DNA of 53,385 nucleotides from the NCBI RefSeq assembly GCF_025515275.1, contig NZ_JAOPFU010000030.1, positions 1-53,385 of the forward strand. Direction: 5' to 3'. The notes beneath the pieces were generated by a model. It had not been told where the DNA came from, searched no databases, and worked only from the letters and a program-made list of their open reading frames with translations. The DNA comes from Catenovulum sp. 2E275. Its GTDB lineage: Bacteria > Pseudomonadota > Gammaproteobacteria > Enterobacterales > Alteromonadaceae. Shown here piece by piece: positions 1 to 8,810 of this stretch (its first letter is position 1; each line of letters opens with the position of its first letter). A program made the position numbers and the translations under genes.

Positions 1-519
1 ACAGTGGTACTGAGACTCTATAATATAAGAAATTTTATCGTCGGTATAAGCATAAGATTCGTAACAAATATACCTATTCCCTTTTATAATGTCTGTAAGT
101 GTATGCCTACACTTTACTGATTCTGACTTATCAGTATACTTTGTTTCATCAATTATAACATCTGATACAGTGCTTGATAATTTCGACTGAAAACAAGATT
201 TACTTCTTATACAATCAACATCCGTTTTATTCACATTATCGAATCCCAAAAAAAATTTTTCACTCCTGGTATATAACCTGTAATTAAAAGGAAGCTCTCT
301 TTCCATAAATTGCTGGGATATAAAATTCAAATCATTTATAGGTGTTGGTATCTCCAAATATATGTCTTCTGTTACTTTTACTTTCAAAGGAGCAACTATC
401 AGCATATTGGCCGATAGCTTAAAGCAGAGGCTAAAATAAACAATCCACAACATCATAAAAAAGTTAATATATTTCAAGCTATTATGATGTTTGGTTTTTG
501 GTGTTCTGCAACGGTTCAT
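1..519 (-). CDS. Secreted or membrane-anchored protein of unknown function, 3' end beyond the window
   Basis: On the minus strand a reading frame stays open from an ATG at 519 to the window edge, giving 173 codons without a stop. An AGGA sequence lies about 10 bases before the ATG. Residues about 18-38 are a hydrophobic stretch preceded by basic residues (RTPKTKHH), so the protein is probably exported or anchored in the inner membrane. The rest is polar and contains several cysteines (for example in DCIRSKSC and VKCRHT), which could form disulfides in the periplasm. I do not recognise a family. AGA, AGG and ATA codons are common here and rare in the neighbouring genes, which hints at foreign origin. 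The C-terminus is missing. Confidence 0.6.
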   Translation of the reverse strand, partial: MNRCRTPKTKHHNSLKYINFFMMLWIVYFSLCFKLSANMLIVAPLKVKVTEDIYLEIPTPINDLNFISQQFMERELPFNYRLYTRSEKFFLGFDNVNKTDVDCIRSKSCFQSKLSSTVSDVIIDETKYTDKSESVKCRHTLTDIIKGNRYICYESYAYTDDKISYIIESQYHC

Positions 520-625
520 TGGTTTTCATCCTGAGTTTTAAACAACAGCGTGATTTGTGTAAATGAAAACGTGACTAACGGCATTAACTATGGCTAGTTT
601 CCCGTTTTTTGCAAACTAAAAAACA

Positions 626-654
626 AAGCAAAACCATTTTGACTGGCTTTGCTT
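626..654 (-). terminator. Rho-independent terminator of the SMP-30-like gene
   Basis: On the minus strand an 11-base arm (644-654) pairs with 626-636 around a 7-base loop, with one weak pair, and is followed by a T-rich run (TGTTTTTTAG). It lies about 25 bases past the stop codon of the gene at 679-1581. Confidence 0.6.
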
Positions 655-678
655 TTTAACTTTATTGAGTTTAATACC

Positions 679-1581
679 TTATCTAACCCCGGCTACTTTC
701 ATTTTTAATGTGTAAATAGAATCCATTGCGGTAATAAATAAAGTTTTTCTGTCTTTCCCGGCAAATGTGATATTGGCTGTCCAGTCTTCATTAACTGGAA
801 TGTGCGCTATTTTTTCGCCTTGGCTATTAAATACGGTTACCCCTTTACCGGTTAAATATAAATTACCTTGTAAATCGATTGTCATACCGTCTGAGCCTAG
901 TTCGGCAAATAATTGTTTGTCAGATAAGTTGCCATCTTTATTTATTTGATAAACATAAGTTTTATTAGCGCCAATGTCTGCAACATATAACTTATTTTGG
1001 TAACCGACAATGCCGTTTGGTTTGGCAAAATCTGCATCTAATAAGGTGAGTGTGCCGTTTTTATCTAAGCGGTATAAACCTTGTTGATCTATATCTGGTT
1101 TAGTTCGGCTCCAATAATCACGCTGATAATATGGATCGGTAAAATAAATATCGCCAGAATCTGCAACCCAAACATCATTTGGACCGTTAAACACTTTACC
1201 ATTAACATTATCCACTTTAATGGTTTTGATTTTATTTGGGGTAAGTTGCCAAAGCTGATTTACGCCATCGGCGCAGGCTAAAATGTTGCCTTTATCGTCA
1301 ACAAATAAACCATTGGCGCGGCCAGCGTTGTCCATAAATAACTCAACTGAGTTATCGGTTTTCCATAAATAAATTTTATTATTTGGCTGATCCGTAAAAT
1401 ACACATTACCGGCTGCATCTACTGCTGGCCCTTCGGTAAATTTAAATTGCTCAGATACTAAAGTTAATTTGGCATTATCGGCAATAATATGACTTTGCTC
1501 GGCAATTGCACCAGAACTAAACGTGCTAAGCGGTGCTAATAACCCAATTAAGATCAGTTTTTTTAAATTGTTTTTATTCAT
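679..1581 (-). CDS. SMP-30/gluconolactonase/LRE family protein, exported
   Basis: This 300-residue protein has an N-terminal signal peptide (cleavage probably after about residue 27, ..SGAIA) followed by a six-bladed beta-propeller of the SMP-30/gluconolactonase family. Hallmarks are FTEGPAVD near residue 50 (the Glu is a metal ligand in the family), the repeated blade motif NVYFTD / DIYFTDP / KLYVAD, NGPNDVWV (Asn/Asp metal-site region) and KPNGIV. Members hydrolyse sugar lactones or related esters with a divalent metal, but specificity cannot be read from the sequence. It would act in the periplasm. The gene starts 16 bases after the stop of the phosphatase/diacylglycerol-kinase gene on the same strand, so the two are probably cotranscribed. 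A terminator hairpin follows it. Confidence 0.8.
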   Translation of the reverse strand: MNKNNLKKLILIGLLAPLSTFSSGAIAEQSHIIADNAKLTLVSEQFKFTEGPAVDAAGNVYFTDQPNNKIYLWKTDNSVELFMDNAGRANGLFVDDKGNILACADGVNQLWQLTPNKIKTIKVDNVNGKVFNGPNDVWVADSGDIYFTDPYYQRDYWSRTKPDIDQQGLYRLDKNGTLTLLDADFAKPNGIVGYQNKLYVADIGANKTYVYQINKDGNLSDKQLFAELGSDGMTIDLQGNLYLTGKGVTVFNSQGEKIAHIPVNEDWTANITFAGKDRKTLFITAMDSIYTLKMKVAGVR

Positions 1582-1597
1582 TTTTATCTCTTAATCT

Positions 1598-3244
1598 CTA
1601 CTCTTCGGTTGATATTTTTTCTGGCACTAATACATTGAGGGAAAGTGGATTGACTTTTACGACTAGTTTTTCAGTTTGGCTTTCTTCGCCATCAATCACA
1701 TACTTTAATGACGAACCAGCATTGGCTAACCGGATTTCAACTTTGCTGGCATAAGTGTGTTTAATATCTTCATTAAATCGCTCGTTGGTTAAGCCGGATA
1801 ACGCCAGTTCAAACAGGTTAATAATCGGCTCGCTGCTTGAGTTAGTATGCGGAATCCAAGTAATATCGAGTTTTCCGTCCTGAATATTGGGCGCGCCTTT
1901 GCCTTGCGCTAATAAAGTGGTAACTGGCGAAGCATTGGCGATGGTTATGCTGTTAATCACAATTTCCTGCTCTGGTTCATCGTCTATTTTTATATTTAAA
2001 TGCACAGCTTCATTTTGGCTGATGGCTCGCCACAGCCCTTGTAAATAAGCAAATTGTCCATGAGCATTTTTAGCTTCTCGGCTGGCTTCTTCAATCATTT
2101 TTTGTTCAAAACCAACGCCAGCTAACAGCAACATTAATTCGCCGTTGCAATCGGCTGTGTCGATTTTTTCGCTGTAGCCTTCAATAATATTTAAGCAGGC
2201 TGATTCTATTGGAATGATTTTAGAGCTTATCCCCCATAAAACATGGCTTAACGCATTGGTTGTGCCGAGCGGAATAATCCCAAGTTGAGTATCGGTATTA
2301 ATTAAAGCGCTGGCGACCTGAGTAACCGTGCCGTCACCACCGCAGGCAATTACAGTTTGCACGCCTTGCTCAACTGCTTGTTTGGCAAACTCTGTACCAC
2401 TGACTTCTTTCGAGGTTTCTTTAATTGTTAATTCAAAATAATCAGATAGTTGCGCTAAAATATCGTCTTTATTTTTTTGCCATTTTTGACCACCAGAGAC
2501 CGGGTTGGCGATCAGCCAAGCTGCATTTTTAATAATTAGCTGTTTAGATCTGTGATAGCGGGTTAAGCGCTTGAATTGTTTTTTATTTAAGCGGGCGGTT
2601 TGGCGAATGGTTTGAATTTTTTCAAGTGTTTCGGTTACCGACATTTGTGGATTACGGCTTAATAAATAAGCTGCCATCATAAATACTGAGCGGCCTCGCC
2701 CTAACGCGCAATGAATCACAACGGCATTGTCTGCTTTTTGGTGGGTTTGTAACCAGTGCAGCGCTTTAGTGACTTGCGATAAACTTGGTACCGAATGATC
2801 TAAAATCGGTAAGTTTAAATAATCAATGCCTTCGCCTAATAAGCTAATATCCAAAGCGTTAAATTCGGCTGTTACATCAAGTACCGCTGTGATGTTATGG
2901 TGTTTTAAATCTTCAACGTCTGATGGAAATAAGCGCCGCGCTAAATATAAATTATCATCAATTTTTTGCAGTGCCGGAACCGGATCATTTTTTCGGGCAA
3001 ATGAGTTATAAAGCTGGGTGGCTAATAAAAAAGGAATAAATAACCAGCGAATATAAATTGGAATTAAGCCGCTTTGGCGTTTTCTAAAAATATTCGGGTT
3101 ATTTAATAAGTAGGCAATGCTGACCGCTAAAAACGATAACGCACACCAGATAAAAAATAACTTAAAATAAAACTGCTCACTTAAAACTACTAAAAACAAA
3201 AATATTCCTGACACCAGTAAATAAAATTGCGGATGAAACATCAC
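1598..3244 (-). CDS. Membrane-anchored dual-specificity phosphatase fused to a diacylglycerol/lipid kinase
   Basis: This 548-residue protein has three parts. Residues about 7-80 carry several hydrophobic membrane segments. Residues about 85-235 form a dual-specificity phosphatase domain with the active-site loop HCALGRGRS (catalytic Cys about 179, Arg about 185) and a likely general-acid Asp near 150. From about residue 240 on there is a YegS/DAGK-type catalytic domain with the nucleotide motif GGDGTVTQVA (about 302-311) and PLGTTNAL. The kinase half should phosphorylate a lipid alcohol such as diacylglycerol, and the phosphatase half may act on lipid phosphates or proteins, so both activities would sit at the inner membrane. 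A GTG start at 3244 has AGGAG at ideal spacing; the next codon is ATG. The gene leads a pair with the SMP-30-like gene. Confidence 0.85.
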   Translation of the reverse strand: MMFHPQFYLLVSGIFLFLVVLSEQFYFKLFFIWCALSFLAVSIAYLLNNPNIFRKRQSGLIPIYIRWLFIPFLLATQLYNSFARKNDPVPALQKIDDNLYLARRLFPSDVEDLKHHNITAVLDVTAEFNALDISLLGEGIDYLNLPILDHSVPSLSQVTKALHWLQTHQKADNAVVIHCALGRGRSVFMMAAYLLSRNPQMSVTETLEKIQTIRQTARLNKKQFKRLTRYHRSKQLIIKNAAWLIANPVSGGQKWQKNKDDILAQLSDYFELTIKETSKEVSGTEFAKQAVEQGVQTVIACGGDGTVTQVASALINTDTQLGIIPLGTTNALSHVLWGISSKIIPIESACLNIIEGYSEKIDTADCNGELMLLLAGVGFEQKMIEEASREAKNAHGQFAYLQGLWRAISQNEAVHLNIKIDDEPEQEIVINSITIANASPVTTLLAQGKGAPNIQDGKLDITWIPHTNSSSEPIINLFELALSGLTNERFNEDIKHTYASKVEIRLANAGSSLKYVIDGEESQTEKLVVKVNPLSLNVLVPEKISTEE

Positions 3245-3330
3245 GATAAAAACTCCTGTAATTTATTGTTTTTGAAGTATTTCGATTTACTTTAAAGCAA
3301 ACTAGCAGGTATTTTAAGCTAAAAAAAGAA

Positions 3331-3377
3331 AAACGGCTAAAAATCGAGAGCTATTCGAGATTATTTTTTAGCCGTTT
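3331..3377 (-). terminator. Strong terminator of the glycerophosphodiesterase gene
   Basis: A perfect 13-bp stem (3331-3343 with 3365-3377) is followed on the minus strand by TTTCTTTTTTT. The 21-base loop can form a second short CTCG/CGAG stem. It lies about 40 bases past the stop at 3416 and separates that gene from the kinase gene downstream. Confidence 0.8.
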
Positions 3378-3415
3378 ATATTGTAAATCAGGATTGGATA
3401 AAGTTAAGGCTGGCG

Positions 3416-4702
3416 TTACATTTCCATGCAGTTAGCATAATAAGTAACTGTGGCTGGCCAGTCGGAAAATACACCAATTACACCAATATCTTTTGCTAAT
3501 ACATCTAACAATTGATAAACCACGCCTTCGTTTTGAATGGCTGGCGCTATGCTTTGATAATACCAGTCTGCGCCTTCACTTAATTTGCCTGAGCGTTCAA
3601 GTGACCAAGTGATAATTTTTAAACCTGCTGCATTTGCTGCTTTAGCATATTCAGACGGTATAATTTTATTATCTGCATCCACAGTCACTAACACCCATAA
3701 AGGCGGAGCTATAATTTCAACCCCACGGCTTTTTAGCTCAGCCATTGAGGGGGAAAAAGAATCGGTATTTTGTGGATTAAATCCATCTTGAGTATCGTAT
3801 CTGTCATCTAAATAAACCGCTTGTTTGCCAAAATCGCTGGCGCTGTTAACCCAGTATTCAACATCAGCTAAATTAAATGATTGTGCAAACACTTGCTCTG
3901 GTGAAACACCAGCTTCAATATATTCATCAATCATTTTTTGAGCATAATCCTGCTGGCTCATGCCGTCATAAGGCATAGTAACAGCTGGTGCTTTAAGCTC
4001 AGGAGTCATTTTTACACCAGCTTGTTTAAACATTTCTATGCTTTCTTTATGTGTCATTAACGTTGCGCAAGTTGAATGCAAATCGGTTCGCCACTTGGCT
4101 GTGCCGTCCATATAAGCTTCGGCTGTGGTTGCCTGATTATTTGCGCCATCCATTTTGCCACATAATGTTTTAAATTCGGCCAAGCTGATATCGCTGGTAC
4201 AGCATTGTGCGCTGGCGTTAACCCCGTTTTGAGGATCTGCTGGTGTAAATGGGGTTGAACATTTAGCCGCTAATTCTGGCACTGCAAGAATATTGGTTGT
4301 GGTGTGTAAATCACATTGTGCATGGCGACAAACCAGTTGTTTATCTTTAGTGAAAGTCACATCACATTCCACAATGCCTGCGCCAGAATCTATTGCCGCT
4401 TGGTAAGCCTCTTTTGTATGTTCCGGAAACATCATAGACGCACCGCGGTGGCCTATGCTCCAGTCGGTTTTGTAAAAGTGATTATCTTTACACTGCGCCA
4501 GTTTGTTTTTTAATTCACCGTCTGACATTTGATCAACCAAAAACAAAGGGCGAGCACCAATGTGAGCTGGTTTGTTATTGGTTTCTACCGGGAGTGAAGT
4601 GCCTGTATCATTTTCTGAGTCTATTTCCAGCGAACATCCTGATAGTGCTGCAAGCAGAGCCAAAATGCTAACTGATTTAAATTTGAGTTTAACTGTGTTC
4701 AT
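3416..4702 (-). CDS. Glycerophosphodiester phosphodiesterase family lipoprotein
   Basis: Glycerophosphodiester phosphodiesterases split deacylated phospholipids into glycerol-3-phosphate and an alcohol. The catalytic start HRGASMMFPEHT matches the family HRG..PENT motif, followed by ECDVTFTKD (metal-binding Glu/Asp) and a second His in VCRHAQCDLH. I chose the ATG at 4702 rather than the upstream one at 4753, because 4702 has AGGAAAG just before it and gives a clean lipoprotein signal with lipobox LSGC (Cys23) followed by Ser, which predicts outer-membrane sorting. The mature protein is about 405 residues, longer than cytosolic UgpQ and closer to periplasmic GlpQ. It holds extra cysteines (QCDLH, AKCS, QCCTSD) that may form disulfides. 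A strong terminator follows, so it is probably monocistronic. Confidence 0.85.
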   Translation of the reverse strand: MNTVKLKFKSVSILALLAALSGCSLEIDSENDTGTSLPVETNNKPAHIGARPLFLVDQMSDGELKNKLAQCKDNHFYKTDWSIGHRGASMMFPEHTKEAYQAAIDSGAGIVECDVTFTKDKQLVCRHAQCDLHTTTNILAVPELAAKCSTPFTPADPQNGVNASAQCCTSDISLAEFKTLCGKMDGANNQATTAEAYMDGTAKWRTDLHSTCATLMTHKESIEMFKQAGVKMTPELKAPAVTMPYDGMSQQDYAQKMIDEYIEAGVSPEQVFAQSFNLADVEYWVNSASDFGKQAVYLDDRYDTQDGFNPQNTDSFSPSMAELKSRGVEIIAPPLWVLVTVDADNKIIPSEYAKAANAAGLKIITWSLERSGKLSEGADWYYQSIAPAIQNEGVVYQLLDVLAKDIGVIGVFSDWPATVTYYANCMEM

Positions 4703-5000
4703 ATTTTCTTTCCTGAAGTTGTAGATACTGAGCGTGACTACCTTGCTACGCAATTTTTTAGCAGAAATGACAGACTAAGTTTAAAAAATGAACGCAATAA
4801 AACGCTTTGATGAAATTCAAATGACGAAAAAATGAATTGGGCGCATTTTCAATAAATTTAAATTAAGCAATTAATTTAACTTAACTTTATTTTATTTTTA
4901 ATATTAACTGCTATTTTATTATTTGAATAAATTGCTTGCAAAATGCACAATTAAATTCTAAAGTTTCAATAGTTTCTGAAAGTTTATAAGAAAAAATATT

Positions 5001-5549
5001 ATGATGTCTCCAAAAATAGAATCTTTTGTTATGCACTGTGGCGAAATGGGGAGCCGCTGGGGATTTAACCGCACAATTGGTCAAATGTGTGGTTTATTGG
5101 TTATTTCTAAGCAGCCGCTAACCGCTAATGAGATCTCAGATATGCTTAATATTTCACGCGGCAATGTCAGTATGGGTATTAAAGAGTTGCAATCGTGGCG
5201 TTTAATTCAAGTACAGCACAAGCCGGGTGATCGTAAAGAGTATTACACGCCTGCGGGCAGTATTTGGGAAATGGCGATTCGGGTGTTTGAAGAGCGCCGT
5301 AAACGAGAAGTTGATCCAACTTTAAGTTTGTTACGCGACAATATGCTGGAAGAGCCTGCAGATGAAAGCGAAGCTTATGCGCAGGATAAAATGCGCGAAA
5401 TCCACGATTTATTAGATTCTTTAACCCATTTTGCTTCCGAATTACCGCAAATGGGCCCAGAAAGATTACACAGTTTAATGAAGCTCGGTGCCGGTGTTGG
5501 CAAAGTGCTAGACATGAAAGATAAGTTTTTAAAACAGTCAAACAAATAA
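5001..5549 (+). CDS. GbsR/MarR-family transcriptional regulator
   Basis: This 182-residue protein begins with the GbsR-family signature (CGEMGSRWGFNRTIGQ) and a winged helix-turn-helix (about residues 37-85: LTANEISDMLNISRGNVSMGIKELQSW, written here only as the region ending in RKEYYTP). The C-terminal half is helical and probably dimerises. It stands about 115 bases upstream of cydAB in the same direction, so cydAB is the likely target; this is inference from position. GbsR relatives respond to choline in Bacillus, but the ligand here is unknown. The ATG at 5001 is followed directly by a second ATG, and either could be used. Confidence 0.85.
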   Translation: MMSPKIESFVMHCGEMGSRWGFNRTIGQMCGLLVISKQPLTANEISDMLNISRGNVSMGIKELQSWRLIQVQHKPGDRKEYYTPAGSIWEMAIRVFEERRKREVDPTLSLLRDNMLEEPADESEAYAQDKMREIHDLLDSLTHFASELPQMGPERLHSLMKLGAGVGKVLDMKDKFLKQSNK

Positions 5550-5590
5550 TTTATCCCAGTGCATCTTTAGGTTGCACGAGGATACGCCGA

Positions 5591-5604
5591 CTTGAGTAAT
5601 CAAG
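5591..5604. promoter_or_regulatory. Short palindrome between the GbsR-type gene and cydA
   Basis: CTTGAGTAATCAAG is a 14-base inverted repeat (CTTGA-GTAA-TCAAG) about 60 bases upstream of cydA. It could be an operator for cydAB. It is not an FNR box, because the spacing between TTGA and TCAA is 4 and not 6. Confidence 0.3.
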
Positions 5605-5663
5605 CGCGGAATTTGATGACAACACTCGGTTATTTTCTCATCTGACTTGTATAGGAGCAGGTT

Positions 5664-7037
5664 ATGCTGGACACCCTAATGCTGTCGCGGATGCAGTTTG
5701 CCGCCAATATTAGTTTTCATATACTTTTTCCAACTATTACTATCGCTTTAGGCTGGTTTCTCTTTTATTTTAAACTCAGATTTAACCTCAGCGAAGATCC
5801 TATTTGGATGCGCGCTTATCGTTTTTGGGTCAAAATTTTTGCGTTAACTTTTGCTTTAGGTGTGGTAACTGGCATAACTATGTCATTCCAGTTTGGTACC
5901 AACTGGCCGGGATTTATGGAAACTGTCGGCAATATTGCCGGGCCATTATTAGGTTACGAAGTATTAACGGCTTTCTTTTTAGAAGCGACTTTTTTAGGCA
6001 TTATGTTATTTGGGATTAACCGAGTTCCGCCTAAAGTACATACCTTTGCCACTTTTGTCGTCGCTTTTGGGACAACGGTTTCCGCATTTTGGATTTTGTC
6101 GCTTAACTCATGGATGCAAACGCCTGCCGGTTTTGAAATGCGTGATGGTGTTGCGCATGTGACAGATTGGTTTGAAGTGATTTTTAATCCGTCTTTTCCT
6201 TATCGTTTTACCCACATGCTATTAGCGTCGGGCTTAACGGCTTCATTTTTAGTCGCTGGGGTGAGTGCCTACCGGATAATGCGTGGCGACTCTAAACGAG
6301 CGCCTAGATTAACTCTAAAATCGGCCTTAACTGTTGCTTGTATTTTGGCGCCAATGCAGTTGTTTGTGGGCGATATGCATGGTTTAAATACGCTTGAGCA
6401 TCAGCCACAAAAAGTTGCCGCGATGGAGGGGGTTTGGCACACCGAAAAAAATGTGCCTTTGTTATTGTTTGCAATCCCAGATGAAGAAGCCAAAACCAAT
6501 CATTTTGAGATAAAAATACCAAACATGGCGAGTTTAATTTTAACTCACAAAATGGATGGTGAAATTAAAGGATTAAACGAGTTTGAGGGAAAACATCCAC
6601 CTGTTGTACCGGTATTTTGGGGATTCAGAGTTATGGTTGGCATGGGCATGCTGATGATTTTTATTGCTTGGTTTAGCCGAATTCAATTATGGAAAAATAA
6701 ATCTTTATCGCCTTGGTTATTAAAAGTTTTATTTGCGATGAGCTTTTCGGGATGGGTCGCGACGTTAGCCGGTTGGTATGTCACTGAAATTGGCCGCCAG
6801 CCTTATTTAGTTTCCGGTATTTTAACCGTAAAAGATGCAGCAACGGATATAGCGCCGGCTAATGTTGGTTTATCACTGAGCTTATATTTAATGTTGTATG
6901 CGGTATTAATGGTCGCTTATTTACACACTGTATTTTTAATGGCTCGTAAAGCGGTTGAAATAGAAGATATCAGTTACGAAGAAATGCAAAAATCTAACTT
7001 ACAGCACCAGAATAAAGCGGAGGTGAATCATGTTTAG
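5664..7037 (+). CDS. cydA: Cytochrome bd-type quinol oxidase subunit I (short Q-loop, CioA-like)
   Basis: Subunit I of the cytochrome bd quinol:O2 oxidoreductase in the inner membrane, which oxidises quinol and binds hemes b558, b595 and d. His19 (in NISFHILFPT) matches the family's axial heme ligand, and GRQPY and the FTHMLLASG region with the next conserved His are present. With 457 residues it lacks the long Q-loop of E. coli CydA (522 aa), so it belongs to the short-Q-loop or cyanide-insensitive (CIO) type. AGGAGCAGGTT precedes the ATG. The stop overlaps the cydB start by 8 bases, indicating translational coupling. I found no cydX-like small ORF directly after cydB. Confidence 0.95.
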   Translation: MLDTLMLSRMQFAANISFHILFPTITIALGWFLFYFKLRFNLSEDPIWMRAYRFWVKIFALTFALGVVTGITMSFQFGTNWPGFMETVGNIAGPLLGYEVLTAFFLEATFLGIMLFGINRVPPKVHTFATFVVAFGTTVSAFWILSLNSWMQTPAGFEMRDGVAHVTDWFEVIFNPSFPYRFTHMLLASGLTASFLVAGVSAYRIMRGDSKRAPRLTLKSALTVACILAPMQLFVGDMHGLNTLEHQPQKVAAMEGVWHTEKNVPLLLFAIPDEEAKTNHFEIKIPNMASLILTHKMDGEIKGLNEFEGKHPPVVPVFWGFRVMVGMGMLMIFIAWFSRIQLWKNKSLSPWLLKVLFAMSFSGWVATLAGWYVTEIGRQPYLVSGILTVKDAATDIAPANVGLSLSLYLMLYAVLMVAYLHTVFLMARKAVEIEDISYEEMQKSNLQHQNKAEVNHV

Positions 7038-8028
7038 TGCTGAAACTTTAGCTGTTATTTTTGTTGGTTTAATGGGGCTGTCGATTTTATTGTATGCAAT
7101 TTTAGATGGATACGATTTAGGCGTTGGTATTTTATTGCCTTTAGGCAACCAAAAAGACAGTGACGATATGATCGCTTCTATTGGTCCGTTTTGGGATGCC
7201 AATGAGACTTGGCTGGTAATGGCCGTTGGGGTGTTATTGATCGCGTTTCCAAGTGCACATAGTTTTATTTTAAAAGAGTTGTATTTACCGGTGGCGGTAT
7301 TATTAATCGCACTGATATTACGTGGTGTTGCATTTGATTTTAGGGTTAAAGCGGCATTTAGCCATAGGCCAACTTGGGATAAAGCGTTTAAAGCTGGTTC
7401 GGTATTAGCTGCATTGAGTCAGGGGTATATGCTGGGCATGTATATTATGGGCTTTGAGCATAGCTGGCAAAGTTTTGTATTTAGTGGGTTAAGTGCTTTA
7501 GGGGTGGTGGCTGCCTACAGTTATATTGGCGCTTGCTGGTTAGTGATGAAATCAGAAGGGAGCTTACAAAAACGAGCCGCTAAATGGGCAAGAAAAGCCG
7601 GACGTTTTAGTTTTATTGGGGTGTTAGCAGTTTCAATTGTTAATCCAATTATTAACCCTGATGTATTTGAACGCTGGTTTAGTTTGCCGAATATGATTTT
7701 GTTATTGCCTATGCCTGCTTTTTGTTTTGTTTTATTTTTAATTGTCGATAGATTATTAAAACGTATGCCATTTAAAGATGATGCCAGTTGTTGGATCCCG
7801 TTTGTGGGGGCAATTATGATATTTTTCTTATGTTTTAATGGACTGGCGTTTAGCTTTTTCCCAGATATAGTGCCCGGTAAAATTAATATTTGGCAGGCCG
7901 CCGCTGCACCAGAATCTCTCAGTTTTATTTTATGGGGAGCGATGATAGTTATTCCTTGTATTCTGGCTTATACGGTTTATTCGTATCGGGTATTTTGGGG
8001 TAAAACCAAAGAGTTAAGATATTATTAA
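7030..8028 (+). CDS. cydB: Cytochrome bd-type quinol oxidase subunit II
   Basis: This 332-residue polytopic membrane protein is subunit II of the bd oxidase. It starts with the family's typical N-terminus (ILLYAILDGYDLGVGIL) and the conserved GPFWDANETWLV near residue 57. It stabilises subunit I and contributes to the heme pocket and oxygen or proton channels. It overlaps cydA by 8 bases, so the two are made together. The shorter length than E. coli CydB (379 aa) agrees with the CIO-type subunit I. Confidence 0.95.
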   Translation: MFSAETLAVIFVGLMGLSILLYAILDGYDLGVGILLPLGNQKDSDDMIASIGPFWDANETWLVMAVGVLLIAFPSAHSFILKELYLPVAVLLIALILRGVAFDFRVKAAFSHRPTWDKAFKAGSVLAALSQGYMLGMYIMGFEHSWQSFVFSGLSALGVVAAYSYIGACWLVMKSEGSLQKRAAKWARKAGRFSFIGVLAVSIVNPIINPDVFERWFSLPNMILLLPMPAFCFVLFLIVDRLLKRMPFKDDASCWIPFVGAIMIFFLCFNGLAFSFFPDIVPGKINIWQAAAAPESLSFILWGAMIVIPCILAYTVYSYRVFWGKTKELRYY

Positions 8029-8046
8029 GCGGTTGGTTTTTATTAA

Positions 8047-8565
8047 ATGAGATGCTTTTTTGCAGTAGAGCCTAGCGCTCAAACCAAACTGGCAATTGAA
8101 CATTGGCGGCAAAAATATCTGCCGCCATTTACAGCGCCTGTATCGGCTGCTAATTTTCATCTGACATTGGCTTTTTTAGGCGAAATATCTGCCGCGCAGT
8201 TTGAATCGTTAAGTCAATTAATCCTCAACAATCATTCAGCTCAGCTAACATCATTTAATTTAACGCTCAATACTCAAGGCTATTGGCCCAAGCCAAAAGC
8301 ATTTTGGTTGGGTTGTGATAATGTGCCTGCACAATTATTAGCGTTGGTGAAAATAACCGAACAAGCAGCCCGAAGCGCTCACCTAAACTTTGTTGAACGC
8401 AATTATATTCCTCATCTCACTTTGGCTCGAAAATGCAAAACCGAGCCGCCCTTGGCGTTGCTCCCACCTAACTTTACAACTCAAATTAGTGAGTTTGGAT
8501 TGTATGAATCGGTTTCAACAGCAAATGGTGTACGTTATTTTAAGCGGTTAAGCTGGCCTTTGTGA
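8047..8565 (+). CDS. thpR: RNA 2',3'-cyclic phosphodiesterase (LigT family)
   Basis: This 172-residue member of the 2H phosphoesterase superfamily carries both HxT catalytic motifs: HLT at residues 38-40 (FHLTLAFLGE) and HLT at 123-125 (PHLTLARK). ThpR/LigT hydrolyses 2',3'-cyclic phosphates at RNA ends and can ligate tRNA halves in vitro. It starts 18 bases after cydB and may be cotranscribed with it, although no functional link to respiration is evident. The start context (TTATTAAATGAG) has no strong ribosome-binding site. Confidence 0.9.
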   Translation: MRCFFAVEPSAQTKLAIEHWRQKYLPPFTAPVSAANFHLTLAFLGEISAAQFESLSQLILNNHSAQLTSFNLTLNTQGYWPKPKAFWLGCDNVPAQLLALVKITEQAARSAHLNFVERNYIPHLTLARKCKTEPPLALLPPNFTTQISEFGLYESVSTANGVRYFKRLSWPL

Positions 8566-8700
8566 TTTTTTATCTCAGGTAAAAATAAAATCGCTATCAA
8601 AAATTCGATGCAAGTTTTTAATGGCAATTATTCTTACCTTTCAAATTGAACTAATTAGTTGAAATTAAATGTTTTTATTTATATCGGAAAAACCGAATAT

Positions 8701-8775
8701 GGTTATCGGATCTAACCGTTATACTCTTTAAGTTCAAGCGCTTAATATTCTCCTTGTCGAAACGAAAAACGTTTC
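8701..8775 (+). promoter_or_regulatory. Putative ahpC promoter and leader
   Basis: The 245-base gap before ahpC holds an imperfect inverted repeat GGTTA-N7-TAACC (8701-8717), a -10-like TATACT (8720-8725) with no recognisable -35 at the right spacing, and a small leader hairpin GAAACG-AAAAA-CGTTTC (8759-8775). A promoter with a weak -35 beside a dyad fits an activator-dependent promoter such as one under OxyR, but I cannot match the OxyR consensus well. The rest of the gap shows nothing clear. Confidence 0.35.
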
Positions 8776-8810
8776 ATCAACTACTTAAATCAATGTAAAG
8801 GAGAAGTCAG

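Noticed and set aside
5179-5541. 120-codon frame on the minus strand over the GbsR-type gene
   Set aside because: It lies fully within the well-supported regulator gene in the other direction and has no family features.
5591-5604. FNR box before cydA
   Set aside because: TTGA and TCAA are only four bases apart; FNR boxes need six.
8029-8046. A CydX-like small subunit gene after cydB
   Set aside because: Only 18 bases separate cydB from thpR, and no suitable small ORF is seen nearby.
8690-8725. OxyR site upstream of ahpC
   Set aside because: The local dyads do not match the ATAG-N7-CTAT tetrad spacing well enough to name OxyR.
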